The notes: generated by a model not told the origin, from the letters alone. A DNA stretch of 61,827 nucleotides from Candidatus Aminicenantes bacterium JdFR-78 (GCA_002010665.1 MTON01000028.1:1-61827), one strand, 5' to 3'; shown: positions 33,127 through 42,678, numbered from the stretch's first letter. Translations and numbers: made by a program.

Positions 33127-34422
33127 ATGATTAAAAGATATACACGACCTGAAATGGGGGGGATATGGGAAGAAGAAAACAAATATCAGAAATGGCTTGA
33201 TGTTGAGATTGCTGTGTGTGAAGCATGGTGTGAATTGGGTAAAATTCCTTCTGAATCTTTAAAGAAGATCAAAGAAAAAGCGAGCTTTTCAGTAGAGAGA
33301 ATTCATGAAATAGAAAAAGTGGTTAAACATGATGTAATTGCTTTTCTAACTTCTGTAGCTGAGCGGGTGGGAGAAGATGCAAGATATATTCATCTTGGAT
33401 TAACCTCATACGATGTTGTGGACACTGCTTTTTCTCTTCTTATAAAAGAATCTCTCGAGAAAATAATAAAAGAAACGAATGAACTTAAAGAAATCATAAA
33501 AGAGAAAGCTCTTGAATACAAAAATACAGTTATGGTTGGTCGGACTCATGGAGTGCATGCTGAACCAATAACTTTTGGAGTAAAGCTCCTTGTATGGTAT
33601 GAAGAGATGAAAAGGCATATTGAACGTCTGGAAAGAGCTTTAAAAATTATAAGCGTTGGAAGAATATCAGGCTCTGTTGGGACCTATATTCATTTAGACC
33701 CCAGACTGGAGGAAATAGCCCTAAAAAAATTGGGACTCGAACCTGCTAAGATTTCCACTCAGGTTCTCCAGCGTGATAGACATGCTGAAGTGCTTTCAAC
33801 CTTAGCTCTGCTTTGCTCTTCCCTTGATAAATTTGCGGTTGAAATAAGACATCTTCAAAAGACAGAAGTTCTTGAAGTTGAAGAACCTTTTACACGGGGA
33901 CAGAAAGGCTCTTCCTCTATGCCTCATAAAAGAAATCCAGTAAGAGCAGAAAGAATATCAGGACTTGCTCGGATTGTTCGCTCAAATGTCCAATCTGCTC
34001 TTGAAAATATCGCTTTATGGCATGAAAGGGATATTTCCCATTCTTCTGTTGAAAGAGTAATTTTCCCTGATTCCTTTATTTTAACTGACTTCCTTCTCGC
34101 TGAAATGAAAGACATTCTTAAAAATCTCATTGTATATCCAGAAAGAATGAAACAAAATATTTTTCTTACAAAAGGACTCATTTTTTCTCAGAGACTCCTT
34201 CTTGCTCTTACTGAAAAAGGTCTAAGCAGAGAAAAAGCCTATGAATTGGTTCAGAGAAATAGTTTAAAATCTTGGGAAGAAAAAAAAGAATTTAAGGAAT
34301 TAGTTAAACAGGATAAGGAAATAATTCAGTATTTATCTGAAAAGGAAATTGAAGATTGTTTTAGTTTAGAGCCTTATCTTGAAAAAATAGATTATATTTT
34401 TAAAAGGGTATTATCAGAATGA
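33127..34422 (+). CDS. purB: Adenylosuccinate lyase
   Basis: The 431-aa fumarase/aspartase-superfamily enzyme catalyses two eliminations in purine synthesis: SAICAR to AICAR and adenylosuccinate to AMP. Seen motifs are YTRPEMGGIWEEENKYQKWL at the N-terminus, HLGLTSYDVVDT, the catalytic-His region GRTHGVHAEPITFG, and the signature loop GSSSMPHKRNPVRAE. The length and motif spacing match the bacterial PurB group closest to Bacillus and Thermotoga. It leads the operon, directly behind a near-consensus promoter, and overlaps purS by 4 bases. Confidence 0.96.
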   Translation: MIKRYTRPEMGGIWEEENKYQKWLDVEIAVCEAWCELGKIPSESLKKIKEKASFSVERIHEIEKVVKHDVIAFLTSVAERVGEDARYIHLGLTSYDVVDTAFSLLIKESLEKIIKETNELKEIIKEKALEYKNTVMVGRTHGVHAEPITFGVKLLVWYEEMKRHIERLERALKIISVGRISGSVGTYIHLDPRLEEIALKKLGLEPAKISTQVLQRDRHAEVLSTLALLCSSLDKFAVEIRHLQKTEVLEVEEPFTRGQKGSSSMPHKRNPVRAERISGLARIVRSNVQSALENIALWHERDISHSSVERVIFPDSFILTDFLLAEMKDILKNLIVYPERMKQNIFLTKGLIFSQRLLLALTEKGLSREKAYELVQRNSLKSWEEKKEFKELVKQDKEIIQYLSEKEIEDCFSLEPYLEKIDYIFKRVLSE

Positions 34423-34664
34423 AAGCAAGAGTAATTGTTTCTTTCAAGGATGAAGTTTTAGACCCGCAGGGATTAACAATTAAAAATGCCCTCCATAGTC
34501 TCGGTTACAAATTTATAAAGGATGTAAGACAGGGAAAGGTTTTTGATATCGAGATAGATGGTATTAGTGTGGAGGATGCAAGGAAATATTTACAAGAAAT
34601 TGCAGATAAAGTTTTAGCAAATCCAGTAATTGAAAAATTTCACTGGGAAATCATTGAAAAATAA
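34419..34664 (+). CDS. purS: Phosphoribosylformylglycinamidine synthase subunit PurS
   Basis: The 81-aa small subunit bridges PurQ and the short PurL to form the three-part FGAM synthase and channels ammonia. [20 protein letters not shown] followed by ALHSLGY and [13 protein letters not shown] are typical. The ATG overlaps the purB stop (ATGA). Its presence agrees with the 736-aa short type of PurL encoded downstream. Confidence 0.93.
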   Translation: MKARVIVSFKDEVLDPQGLTIKNALHSLGYKFIKDVRQGKVFDIEIDGISVEDARKYLQEIADKVLANPVIEKFHWEIIEK

Positions 34665-34671
34665 GAAAAAT

Positions 34672-35364
34672 ATGAAATTCGGTGTTGTAATATTCCCAGG
34701 TTCAAATTGTGATTATGACACTTATTATGTACTCAAGGAAGTGCTCAATCAGGATACGATTTTTTTATGGCATAAAGACCACGATTTAAAAGGAGTTGAT
34801 GCAATTATCCTGCCAGGAGGATTTTCCTATGGTGATTATCTCAGAACAGGTGCAATAGCAAAATTCTCACCCCTTATGCGGGAAGTTAAGGAATTTGCAC
34901 TGAAGGGTGGACTTGTCCTCGGCATTTGCAATGGTTTTCAGATTCTTCTTGAGATGGGTCTTTTACCTGGTGCTATGTTGAGAAATAAGAATCTTAAATT
35001 TTTATGTCAGTTTGTTTATCTCAGAGTAGAAAATCCAGACACTCCTTTCACTAAATTGTGCAAAAAACATCAGGTGTTAAAAATCCCTATAGCCCATTTT
35101 GATGGAAATTATTATGCTCCACCAGAAATAATGGAGAAATTAAAGAGAAATAATCAGATAGTTTTGCGCTATTCTACCTCGAAGGGTGAAATTACCGAAG
35201 AAGCGAATGTTAATGGTTCAATGGAGAATATTGCGGGAATAATAAATGAAAAGGGAAATGTAATGGGGCTTATGCCACATCCAGAAAGAGCATCAGAAAA
35301 GATTTTAGGAAGCGAAGATGGGCAGTATATTTTCAAATCAATGATTAATTCATGGATAAAATAA
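34672..35364 (+). CDS. purQ: Phosphoribosylformylglycinamidine synthase subunit PurQ
   Basis: This 230-aa class I glutamine amidotransferase supplies ammonia to PurL. The start is the ATG at 34672 ([16 protein letters not shown]), 7 bases after the purS stop; a longer reading runs 14 codons back into purS and is unlikely. The nucleophile Cys lies in [10 protein letters not shown] and the His-Glu pair in MPHPERASE near the C-terminus. [10 protein letters not shown] marks the oxyanion region. purL begins one base after its stop. Confidence 0.95.
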   Translation: MKFGVVIFPGSNCDYDTYYVLKEVLNQDTIFLWHKDHDLKGVDAIILPGGFSYGDYLRTGAIAKFSPLMREVKEFALKGGLVLGICNGFQILLEMGLLPGAMLRNKNLKFLCQFVYLRVENPDTPFTKLCKKHQVLKIPIAHFDGNYYAPPEIMEKLKRNNQIVLRYSTSKGEITEEANVNGSMENIAGIINEKGNVMGLMPHPERASEKILGSEDGQYIFKSMINSWIK

Positions 35365-35365
35365 A

Positions 35366-37576
35366 ATGGACAAGAGAATTCTCGAACAACATAATTTAAC
35401 AGAAGAGGAATACAGGGGAATTGTGGATATCCTTGGCAGAGAGCCGAATCTAACCGAACTTGGAATATTTTCTGTTATGTGGTCAGAACATTGCAGTTAT
35501 AAGAGCTCAAAAATATATTTAAAGAATCTTCCCACAACTGGAAAGCATGTCATTCAAGGTCCTGGAGAAAATGCTGGTGTGATTGATATAGGTGATGGTT
35601 TAGCTGTTGTGTTTAAAATAGAATCGCATAATCACCCATCTTATATAGAACCGTATCAGGGAGCAGCAACTGGAGTGGGTGGAATTTTAAGAGATATTTT
35701 TACTATGGGAGCCCGCCCAATTGCTGTTCTTGATTCTCTGAGATTCGGGCCTTTGGATAATCCAAAAAATAGAGTCATCATGGAAGGTGTAATTTCTGGA
35801 ATAGCTGGCTATGGAAACTCCATTGGAGTGCCTACTGTTGGAGGAGAAACTTATTTTAATCAGTGTTATTCCCAAAATCCTTTGGTTAATGTGTGTTGTA
35901 TAGGGATTGCTCCAAAAAATAGAATATTTTATGCAAGAGCAAAAGGAAAGGGAAATCCTGTCCTTTATGTAGGAGCTAAGACAGGAAGGGATGGAATTCA
36001 TGGAGCAACCATGGCTTCAGCAGAGTTTGATGAGGATCTAGAGGAAAAAAGGCCAAATGTTCAGGTAGGGGACCCTTTTAAGGAAAAATTGCTTCTTGAA
36101 GCATGCCTTGAAGTAATGAAAAAAGATTTAATAGTTGGGATACAGGATATGGGAGCTGCTGGACTTACCTGTTCCACATCTGAAATGGCGGACAAAGCAA
36201 ATTCAGGAATTGAAATTGACCTTGATTTAGTTCCTAAAAGGGAAGAGGGAATGAATTCCTATGAAATAATGCTCTCAGAGTCTCAGGAAAGAATGCTTTT
36301 AGTTGCTAAGGCTGATAAGGAAGAAGAAGTAAAAAAGATTTTCAAGAAATGGGACCTTGATGCAATAACAATTGGTAGGGTGACTGATACGGGAAGATTA
36401 ATAGTAAAAGAAAAGGGAAGGGTAGTTGTTGACATCCCTGTAAGGGGGATTGTAAGAGATTGTCCTGTTTACAGGAGACCAGTGAAACAGCCCTCTTATC
36501 TAAGAGAAGTAAATTATCTAGAAATTCCTGAGGTACCAAATGATTTAAATACAACATTTTTAAAGCTACTTTCATCTCCCACAATTGCTGATAAAGAATG
36601 GATTTTCAGACAATATGACCATATGGTTCAGATCAATACAGTTCTTTTACCAGGAGCAGATGCCACTGTTTTGAGGATAAAAGGGACAAAAAAGGCATTA
36701 GCAGGAACAGTTGATGGAAATTCTCTTTATACATATTTAAATCCTAAGGTAGGAGCTAAAATTGCAGTTGCTGAAGCTTGTCGCAATTTAGCATGTGTAG
36801 GTGCAAAACCACTCGGAGTAACCAATTGCTTGAACTTTGGGAATCCGGAAAAGCCGGAAATTATGTGGCAGTTTAAAGAGGTAGTGGAGGGAATGGGAGA
36901 AGCATGTCGATTCTTTGGAATTCCTGTTACTGGAGGAAATGTGAGTTTTTACAATGAAACAATGGGTTCTGCTGTTTATCCTACTCCTGTTTTGGGAATA
37001 GTGGGTTTAATTGAAGATATTTCAAAAATTATGTCTCCTGGTTTCAAGGAAAAAGGAGACTATATTCTTCTTCTTGGAAAAAATAATGAGGAAATTGGAG
37101 GCACAGAGTATTTAAAAACCATATTCAGTCAGGAAAGAGGAATACCTCCTGAGATTAATCTTGAATTTGAAAAGCAAATTCAGGATTTTTGTTTTGAATT
37201 AATAGATAAAAGACTCATTAATTCTGCTCATGATGTTTCGGAGGGTGGACTTGCTGTTTGCCTGGCTGAATGTTGTTTCATGAGTGAGAAGAAATTAGGG
37301 ATTGAAGTAAGTCTTGAAGATGACATTCGTCCTGTTGCTCTTCTTTTTGGAGAAACTCAGTCAAGAATTATAATAAGTGCTTCTCCATCTGATATTGATA
37401 AGATTGAGAAACTGGCAAGTAAACGAGGTATTCCCTGTCAGGTTATAGGCAGGGTGAGAGAAGATAAATTTATAATAAAGCAAAAAGGAGAAGAACTTAT
37501 CAATCTCTCCATTGAAAAAATTTATTCTTCCTGGAAACAGGCAATACCAAATTACTTTAAATTAAGTGAGGAGTAA
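35366..37576 (+). CDS. purL: Phosphoribosylformylglycinamidine synthase subunit PurL (short type)
   Basis: The 736-aa ATP-dependent enzyme converts FGAR to FGAM with ammonia from PurQ. Motifs include [48 protein letters not shown] and, in the second half, the repeat-domain equivalents [14 protein letters not shown] and GGNVSFYNE. The C-terminal residues KLSEE and the stop are encoded inside the left arm of the inverted repeat that brackets the next gene, so the insertion may have reset the last codons. The rest of the length is normal for small PurL. Confidence 0.95.
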   Translation: MDKRILEQHNLTEEEYRGIVDILGREPNLTELGIFSVMWSEHCSYKSSKIYLKNLPTTGKHVIQGPGENAGVIDIGDGLAVVFKIESHNHPSYIEPYQGAATGVGGILRDIFTMGARPIAVLDSLRFGPLDNPKNRVIMEGVISGIAGYGNSIGVPTVGGETYFNQCYSQNPLVNVCCIGIAPKNRIFYARAKGKGNPVLYVGAKTGRDGIHGATMASAEFDEDLEEKRPNVQVGDPFKEKLLLEACLEVMKKDLIVGIQDMGAAGLTCSTSEMADKANSGIEIDLDLVPKREEGMNSYEIMLSESQERMLLVAKADKEEEVKKIFKKWDLDAITIGRVTDTGRLIVKEKGRVVVDIPVRGIVRDCPVYRRPVKQPSYLREVNYLEIPEVPNDLNTTFLKLLSSPTIADKEWIFRQYDHMVQINTVLLPGADATVLRIKGTKKALAGTVDGNSLYTYLNPKVGAKIAVAEACRNLACVGAKPLGVTNCLNFGNPEKPEIMWQFKEVVEGMGEACRFFGIPVTGGNVSFYNETMGSAVYPTPVLGIVGLIEDISKIMSPGFKEKGDYILLLGKNNEEIGGTEYLKTIFSQERGIPPEINLEFEKQIQDFCFELIDKRLINSAHDVSEGGLAVCLAECCFMSEKKLGIEVSLEDDIRPVALLFGETQSRIIISASPSDIDKIEKLASKRGIPCQVIGRVREDKFIIKQKGEELINLSIEKIYSSWKQAIPNYFKLSEE

Positions 37577-37596
37577 AGAGTGAGGAGTGAGGAGTA
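37564..37596 (+). repeat. Left arm of a 33-bp inverted repeat around the four-helix-bundle gene
   Basis: Tandem AGTGAGG/AGTAAAG-like heptamers run from 37564 to 37596. The arm matches the reverse complement of 37964-37996 at about 26 of 33 positions without gaps. It contains the purL stop codon. Confidence 0.7.
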
Positions 37597-37604
37597 GAGA
37601 TGAG

Positions 37605-37964
37605 ATGATAGATAAGCCTCATAAAAAATTAGATGTGTGGCGAAAATCTATAGACTTAGTTCAGATTATTTATGACTTAACGAGGTCTTTTCCAAAAAAT
37701 GAGGCATATGGTTTGGCTAAGCAAATGAGAAGAGCTGCTATATCAATACCTTCGAATATAGGAGAAGGAGCAGCTCGACAAACTAAGAGAGAATTTGTAC
37801 AATTTCTTCATATGGCTCAGGGCTCACTAAGTGAACTTGATACTCACCTAGAAATATCTAAAAGATTAAATTATTTAAAAGAGGACAATCTTCAAGCATT
37901 ATCATCACTAATGAATGAGATTGATAAAATGATCACTGGCTTAATTAAATCATTAAAAAAATAA
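37605..37964 (+). CDS. Four-helix-bundle protein (S23/23S rRNA intervening-sequence family)
   Basis: The 119-aa product begins MIDKPHKKLDVWRKSIDLVQ, the conserved opening of S23/IVP-family proteins, followed by YDLTRSFPKNEAYGLAKQMR, RAAISIPSNIGEGAAR and a final helix with LNEIDKMI-like heptads. Relatives are found in intervening sequences within 23S rRNA of Leptospira and Coxiella, and as Avd in diversity-generating retroelements; the cellular role of stand-alone copies is unknown. I placed the start at the ATG at 37605 (GGAG 10-14 bases upstream) rather than the GTG six codons earlier. It sits inside the pur operon between inverted repeats, so it looks like an inserted unit. Confidence 0.85.
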   Translation: MIDKPHKKLDVWRKSIDLVQIIYDLTRSFPKNEAYGLAKQMRRAAISIPSNIGEGAARQTKREFVQFLHMAQGSLSELDTHLEISKRLNYLKEDNLQALSSLMNEIDKMITGLIKSLKK

Positions 37965-37996
37965 CTCCTTACACCTTACTCCTTACTCTTTACTTT
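37964..37996 (-). repeat. Right arm of the 33-bp inverted repeat
   Basis: ACTCCTTAC-like heptamers run from 37964 to 37996, starting at the last base of the four-helix-bundle stop codon. The arm pairs with 37564-37596 and ends 14 bases before the purM ATG. Confidence 0.7.
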
Positions 37997-38010
37997 TTGA
38001 GAGGTTGGAG

Positions 38011-39078
38011 ATGGTTAAAAAGAAAATTACGTATAAAGATGCAGGAGTTGATATTGATAAAGGGAATGAAGCAGTAAAAAGGATAAAGAAGATAATTAGA
38101 GAAATCGGGCTTTCCTCTATTGAGGAAATTGGTCATTTTGGCGGGTTTTTCCCAATTTCAATAGAAAAATTTAAAAATCCTGTTCTAATTTCAAGTGTAG
38201 ATGGGGTTGGAACAAAGCTTAAAGTTGCCTTTATGGTGAATAAACATGACACGGTAGGACAGGATTTAGTTAACCATTGTGTAAATGACATTCTTGTTCA
38301 TGGTGCAAAGCCTCTATTTTTTATGGACTATTTGGCAATGGGAAAATTAATCCCAGAGACCGTTGAGGAAATTGTAAAAGGAATAGCAATCGCGTGTAAA
38401 GAAAACAATTGCCTTTTACTCGGTGGGGAAACAGCAGAGATGCCTGATTTCTATAAGGTGGGAGAGTATGATCTTGCTGGCTTTATTGTTGGAATTGCAG
38501 AAAAGAATAAACTTATTGACGGCTCTGATATAAAAGCTGGAGATTTAATAATAGGATTAGCCTCAACAGGTCTTCACACAAATGGTTACTCACTCGCAAG
38601 AAAAATTCTTTTTGAAAAATTAAAATTAAAACCCGAAAGTTATATTTCAGAATTAGGTAGAACAGTTGCAGAAGAATTACTCACTGTTCATAAAAGTTAT
38701 CTCCATGCTGTCTCATATTTAATAGAAAATGGATTACTAACAGGAATTGCTCATATCACAGGAGGAGGGATTACTGATAATTTGATTCGTATATTACCAG
38801 AGAATTTAATGGCTGAAATTCTTTTAGATTCATGGGATGCCCCTCCTATTTTCAAATTTCTGGTAAAGGAAGCTCGCCTTAGACAGGAAGAGAGTTTCAG
38901 AACTTTCAATATGGGAATTGGAATGGTTTTGATCTGCCATTACATAAATAAAGAGAAAATTATTTCTCATTTAAAAGACAAAAAGGAGAAATACTGGATA
39001 ATTGGCGAAATAAAATCGGGAGAGAGAAAAGTTATTTACATAAAAAGAGAGCAAAGGCACAGAGGCGCAAAGGAATAA
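38011..39078 (+). CDS. purM: Phosphoribosylformylglycinamidine cyclo-ligase (AIR synthetase)
   Basis: This 355-aa enzyme closes the imidazole ring, making AIR from FGAM and ATP. ITYKDAGVDIDKGN, the substrate loop LISSVDGVGTKLK, DILVHGAKPLFFMDY, LLGGETAEMPD and HITGGGITDNL are all present. The ATG at 38011 is preceded by GAGGTTGGAG; a TTG two codons earlier is less likely. The last codons (QRHRGAKE) lie inside the large palindrome that follows and have no family counterpart, so that repeat has probably extended or replaced the native C-terminus. Confidence 0.94.
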   Translation: MVKKKITYKDAGVDIDKGNEAVKRIKKIIREIGLSSIEEIGHFGGFFPISIEKFKNPVLISSVDGVGTKLKVAFMVNKHDTVGQDLVNHCVNDILVHGAKPLFFMDYLAMGKLIPETVEEIVKGIAIACKENNCLLLGGETAEMPDFYKVGEYDLAGFIVGIAEKNKLIDGSDIKAGDLIIGLASTGLHTNGYSLARKILFEKLKLKPESYISELGRTVAEELLTVHKSYLHAVSYLIENGLLTGIAHITGGGITDNLIRILPENLMAEILLDSWDAPPIFKFLVKEARLRQEESFRTFNMGIGMVLICHYINKEKIISHLKDKKEKYWIIGEIKSGERKVIYIKREQRHRGAKE

Positions 39079-39130
39079 GTTTAGTTTAAAGACTAAATAG
39101 AAACTTTGTGCTTTTATTGCTCTGTGCCTT
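39053..39130 (+). repeat. Large nested palindrome (REP-like) at the 3' end of purM
   Basis: AAGGCACAGAG (39054-39064) pairs exactly with CTCTGTGCCTT (39120-39130). GCGCAAAG (39065-39072) pairs 7 of 8 with CTTTGTGC (39104-39111). TTTAGT (39080-39085) pairs exactly with ACTAAA (39092-39097). The three nested stems give one long hairpin containing the last purM codons and its stop and reaching to 28 bases before purN. The wording matches a widespread class of environmental intergenic repeats with CTCTGTGCCTTTG text. It could attenuate or stabilise the transcript. Confidence 0.75.
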
Positions 39131-39157
39131 AATACTTAGAATTTAGGAGAAAGAGAA

Positions 39158-39796
39158 ATGGAAAATAAGGTTTTTACCAGCCCCAAGAAAAAAGGGAGAA
39201 TAGCAGTTCTTTTATCTGGTAGGGGTTCAAATTTCATGGCAATTCATGATGCTATACTGGCTGGAAAGATAAATGCTGAAATTGTATTGGTTTTCAGCAA
39301 TAAAAAGGATGCAAGAGGTTTGCAAATTGCAAAGGAAAGAGGGCTTGAAACCTTATTTCTTGACCCAAAGGATTTCCCGTCGAGAGAAGAATATGACAAA
39401 AGAATTGTGGAAGAATTGAAAAAGAGAGATGTGGATTTGGTGTGTCTTGCAGGTTATATGCGAATATTAACACCTTATTTTGTAAACCAATATAGAAATA
39501 GAATCATGAATATTCACCCAGCACTACTCCCATCCTTTCCAGGTCTTCATGCTCAAAAACAGGCTCTGGATTACGGGGTGAAGTTTTCAGGTGCAACAGT
39601 TCATTTTGTAACAGAGGAGGTTGATGCAGGACCTATTATAATTCAGGCGGTTGTTCCTGTTTTTCAATATGATACAGAAGAAACTCTTTCAGCCAGGATT
39701 CTGGAACAGGAACATAAAATATATCCAGAAGCAATCAAATTGTTTTTTGAGGGTAAACTTGAAGTTAGAGGTAGAAAGGTTTATATTAGAGAGTAA
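39158..39796 (+). CDS. purN: Phosphoribosylglycinamide formyltransferase
   Basis: The 212-aa enzyme transfers a formyl group from 10-formyl-THF to GAR. GRIAVLLSGRGSNFMAIHDAI opens the protein. The catalytic Asn-His-Asp set appears in MNIHPALLPSFPGLHAQKQAL, GVKFSGATVHFVTEEVDAGPII and the last Asp (VDAGP). About 14 extra N-terminal residues precede the usual start. The gene lies behind the palindrome, 79 bases after purM, so its share of the transcript may be lowered. It is the last purine gene here. Confidence 0.94.
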   Translation: MENKVFTSPKKKGRIAVLLSGRGSNFMAIHDAILAGKINAEIVLVFSNKKDARGLQIAKERGLETLFLDPKDFPSREEYDKRIVEELKKRDVDLVCLAGYMRILTPYFVNQYRNRIMNIHPALLPSFPGLHAQKQALDYGVKFSGATVHFVTEEVDAGPIIIQAVVPVFQYDTEETLSARILEQEHKIYPEAIKLFFEGKLEVRGRKVYIRE

Positions 39797-39821
39797 TACG
39801 GTTATCTGAGGAGCAGTGAAA

Positions 39822-41042
39822 ATGGAAAGGAAATTTCCCCCTCCAGAAGAACAACTTGAATATATAAAAAAAGGAACAGTAGAGATAATTCAAGAAGATG
39901 AACTTTTAAAGAAATTCGAAAGATCTATAAAAGAAAATAGACCTTTAAGAGTAAAAGTGGGATTTGATCCAACAGCTCCGGATATTCATCTCGGACACAC
40001 AGTTGTTATAAGAAAAATGAAGCATTTTCAAGATTTAGGTCACGAAGTAATTTTCCTGATAGGTGATTTCACTGGTCTTATTGGAGATCCATCTGGCAGG
40101 TCTTCTACACGGCCTCCAATGACTCGGGAAGAAATTCTGAAAAATGCAGAAACATATAAACAGCAGGTTTTTAAGATATTAGATCCCAAGAAAACAATTA
40201 TTGATTTTAATTCCCGCTGGCTTGGCAAACTTACAAGTTTTGATATTATACGTCTTGCCTCTAAATATACGGTTGCTCGTATACTTGAAAGAGATGATTT
40301 TTCAAATAGAATGAAAAAAAATTTACCTATATCAATTCATGAAATTCTTTATCCACTGATGCAGGCGTATGATTCAGTAGCATTGAAAGCAGATGTTGAG
40401 ATGGGAGGAACTGATCAAAAATTTAATCTTCTTGTAGGAAGGGAAATCCAGAGAGAATATGGACAAGAGCCTCAGGTGATTATTACAATGCCCCTTTTAG
40501 AAGGACTTGATGGTGTGGAAAAGATGAGCAAGAGTCTCGGAAATTATATAGGAATTACAGAACCCCCCTCTGAAATTTACGGGAAGATAATGTCTATATC
40601 AGATGAGCTGATGTTTCGTTATTACGAGTTACTTACAGATTTATCCCAATTAGAAATTCAGAAGTTAAAAGAAGATATTAGAACAGGTAAAAAGCATCCC
40701 AAAGAAGCTAAATCTGAGCTTGCGAAATTAATTATCACTGATTTCTGGAGTAAGGAGGATGCTGAAAAGGCTGCAGAAGAATTTGACCGAGTTTTTAAAT
40801 ATAGAGAGCTTCCTGAAAAAATGGAGGAGATAAAAGTATCTGAAAAAGAAATAAATGTGATTGATTTATTAGTAAATAATAATATTCTTCCTTCCAAAAA
40901 AGAAGCTAAAAGACTTATCCAGCAAGGGGGGATATATATAAATGGAGAGAGAGTTACAGATATAACATTGAAGGTAAAAGTGGAAAATGAGCTGATACTG
41001 AGAGTTGGGAAAAGAAGATTTTATAAGGTAAAACAAGAGTAA
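39822..41042 (+). CDS. tyrS: Tyrosyl-tRNA synthetase
   Basis: This 406-aa class I synthetase carries the HIGH-like HLGHT (in [13 protein letters not shown]), [16 protein letters not shown], the tyrosine-site part [19 protein letters not shown] and the KMSKS-equivalent EKMSKSLGN. The C-terminal S4 RNA-binding domain (about 340-406) contains [21 protein letters not shown]. It is of the TyrRS group with a long GGTDQ/KMSKS spacing found in E. coli-unlike bacteria. The ATG at 39822 is 8 bases after GAGGAG; a GTG two codons earlier is less likely. No T-box or leader is visible in the 25-base gap after purN. Confidence 0.94.
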   Translation: MERKFPPPEEQLEYIKKGTVEIIQEDELLKKFERSIKENRPLRVKVGFDPTAPDIHLGHTVVIRKMKHFQDLGHEVIFLIGDFTGLIGDPSGRSSTRPPMTREEILKNAETYKQQVFKILDPKKTIIDFNSRWLGKLTSFDIIRLASKYTVARILERDDFSNRMKKNLPISIHEILYPLMQAYDSVALKADVEMGGTDQKFNLLVGREIQREYGQEPQVIITMPLLEGLDGVEKMSKSLGNYIGITEPPSEIYGKIMSISDELMFRYYELLTDLSQLEIQKLKEDIRTGKKHPKEAKSELAKLIITDFWSKEDAEKAAEEFDRVFKYRELPEKMEEIKVSEKEINVIDLLVNNNILPSKKEAKRLIQQGGIYINGERVTDITLKVKVENELILRVGKRRFYKVKQE

Positions 41043-41045
41043 GTA

Positions 41046-41363
41046 ATGAAAATTCAATTATTATATGTTAGGGGATGTCCACACTTTAAACCAGCTTTAA
41101 ATCTTTTGAGTGAAATATTAAAGGAAAAAGGATTAAAAGAAAAAATTGAATTGATAGAAATCGGGTCTGAAGAAGAGGCAAAGAAATATGAATTTCTTGG
41201 TTCTCCATCAATTAAAATTAATGGAAAAGATATAGAAAAGGAAAAGAGGGGATATCCTCCTTCATTTGGGTGCAGGATTTATAAGAATGGCGAAAACTAT
41301 ACTGGAGTTCCTCCTAAACGTTTGATTTTGAAGGCAATAGAGGAGGAGATTAAGCCAAAATGA
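41046..41363 (+). CDS. Thioredoxin-like protein (DUF2703/MerB-associated type)
   Basis: The 105-aa protein starts MKIQLLYVRGCPHFKPALNL, a beta-strand then CPHF with a single cysteine (Cys11) at the head of a helix, as in thioredoxin-fold proteins of the DUF2703 group. LGSPSIKINGKDIE matches the cis-Pro strand region and GCRIYKNGENYTGVPP the end. Another Cys lies in FGCRIY. Members often sit near metal or mercury resistance genes, but none is seen here. It is 3 bases after tyrS and overlaps the next gene by 4 bases. Confidence 0.65.
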   Translation: MKIQLLYVRGCPHFKPALNLLSEILKEKGLKEKIELIEIGSEEEAKKYEFLGSPSIKINGKDIEKEKRGYPPSFGCRIYKNGENYTGVPPKRLILKAIEEEIKPK

Positions 41364-42013
41364 GTCGAGAGTCCAGTTATATAGAAGAAATAAAGAATCT
41401 TTACCCAAGAATAAAAAATAAAATTAATAAGAGATTGGAAGAATTCAAAAAAGTTAGGAAGGGATCGGATGAGGCAATATTTGCTGAATTAGTTTTCTGT
41501 ATTCTTACTCCTCAGTCCAAAGCAAAATCATGCTGGAAAGCTGTTGAAATTTTGAGGAAGAAAAATCTCCTTTTGAACGGTGAGAGAAATGAGATTGCTG
41601 AGGAATTAAACATGGTTCGATTTAGAAATAAAAAGGCATTTTATATTATTTCTGCAAGAAGTCAATTTTTAAATAATGGGAAATTATCAATTAAGTCTAA
41701 AATCGAAAAATTCCGAAATCCAATAGATGCAAGAGAATGGCTGGTTAAGAATGTAAAGGGAATTGGATATAAAGAAGCCAGCCATTTTCTTAGAAATATT
41801 GGATTAGGTAGCAACATGGCAATACTAGATAGACACATCCTAAAAAATTTAAAGTTATTTAAAATAATAGATTCTATCCCCCAGAATTTATCGAGAAAAA
41901 AATATCTTGAAATTGAAGAAAAGATGAGAAGACTAAGCGGAAAAATGGGAATTTCCATGGATTGTTTCGATTTGTTATTATGGTACAAGGAAACAGGAGA
42001 AATTTTTAAATGA
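41360..42013 (+). CDS. 8-oxoguanine DNA glycosylase/AP lyase, Ogg2-type
   Basis: The 217-aa helix-hairpin-helix glycosylase removes 8-oxoguanine and nicks the strand. The lysine nucleophile lies in NVKGIGYKEASHFLRNIG and the catalytic aspartate in AILDRHILKNL. TPQSKAKSCWKAVE is the other family signature. The length (about 210) and absence of an iron-sulfur cluster fit Ogg2 rather than MutM, Nth or AGOG. It overlaps the thioredoxin-like gene by 4 bases and is followed 16 bases later by a small winged-helix gene. Confidence 0.9.
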   Translation: MSRESSYIEEIKNLYPRIKNKINKRLEEFKKVRKGSDEAIFAELVFCILTPQSKAKSCWKAVEILRKKNLLLNGERNEIAEELNMVRFRNKKAFYIISARSQFLNNGKLSIKSKIEKFRNPIDAREWLVKNVKGIGYKEASHFLRNIGLGSNMAILDRHILKNLKLFKIIDSIPQNLSRKKYLEIEEKMRRLSGKMGISMDCFDLLLWYKETGEIFK

Positions 42014-42029
42014 ATTAAAGGGGGTAAAA

Positions 42030-42215
42030 ATGTCAGACAAACAAAAAATTATACTTGAAACAATGAAAAAAGCAGGAAAACCTCTTAGACCAGGAGATAT
42101 TGCTAAGCTTACGGGAATGGATAGCAAGGAGATTTCTCAAATAATTAAGGAATTAAAAAAAGAAGGGAAGATAATCTCTCCTAAAAGATGTTTTTATGCT
42201 CCTGCTGAGAAATAA
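42030..42215 (+). CDS. Small winged-helix DNA-binding protein
   Basis: The 61-aa product is one winged helix-turn-helix domain: MSDKQKIILETMKKAGKPLR (helix 1), PGDIAKLTGMDSKEISQIIK (HTH) and a wing KEGKIISPKRCFYAP. GGGG-rich sequence precedes the start. It is followed 2 bases later by the FMN-binding gene, so it may be its local regulator. No effector domain is present. Confidence 0.7.
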   Translation: MSDKQKIILETMKKAGKPLRPGDIAKLTGMDSKEISQIIKELKKEGKIISPKRCFYAPAEK

Positions 42216-42217
42216 AT

Positions 42218-42670
42218 TTGAGAAGACGAATTTTTCAAATAAAGGAAGCTAAAGAAATTATAAAAAAAGCGTTAGTCTGCAGATTAGCTGTATGTGAAGA
42301 TAGTAATCCCTATATTATTCCAGTATGCTTTGGATATAAAAATGGATTTTTATATATTCATTCCGCTCCTGAAGGTAAAAAAATTGAAATTTTAAAAAAG
42401 AATAAAAAGGTTTGCTTCGAGATAGATATAATTGAAGACATAGTATCGTCGGATTTAGCCTGTGAGTGGGATATTAAATATGAGAGTGTGATTGGTTTTG
42501 GAGAAGCTTTTTTTATTGAGAATTTAGAGGAGAAAAAAGAGGCTTTAAAATGCATTTTTAAACATTATTCCAAAAGTTCACCAGTAATTTCTGAAGATGA
42601 AATACGAAAAGTAACCATTATTGGAATAAAAATAAAAAATATGACTTGCAAAAAATCTTATGGAGAGTAA
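42218..42670 (+). CDS. Pyridoxamine-5'-phosphate-oxidase-like FMN-binding protein (NimA-like)
   Basis: The 150-aa split-barrel protein shows EAKEIIKKALVCRLAVCEDSN, PYIIPVCFGYKNGFLYIHSAPEG (FMN strand) and CFEIDI, then WDIKYESVIGFGEAFFI. This matches PNPOx-like/nitroimidazole-reductase-like proteins. The only in-frame start at the proper place is a TTG at 42218 (LRRRIFQIKE); the next ATG is far downstream, so TTG initiation is required. The start codon being near the preceding stop suggests coupled translation. The true substrate is unknown. Confidence 0.8.
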   Translation: MRRRIFQIKEAKEIIKKALVCRLAVCEDSNPYIIPVCFGYKNGFLYIHSAPEGKKIEILKKNKKVCFEIDIIEDIVSSDLACEWDIKYESVIGFGEAFFIENLEEKKEALKCIFKHYSKSSPVISEDEIRKVTIIGIKIKNMTCKKSYGE

Positions 42671-42678
42671 ATTGAAAA

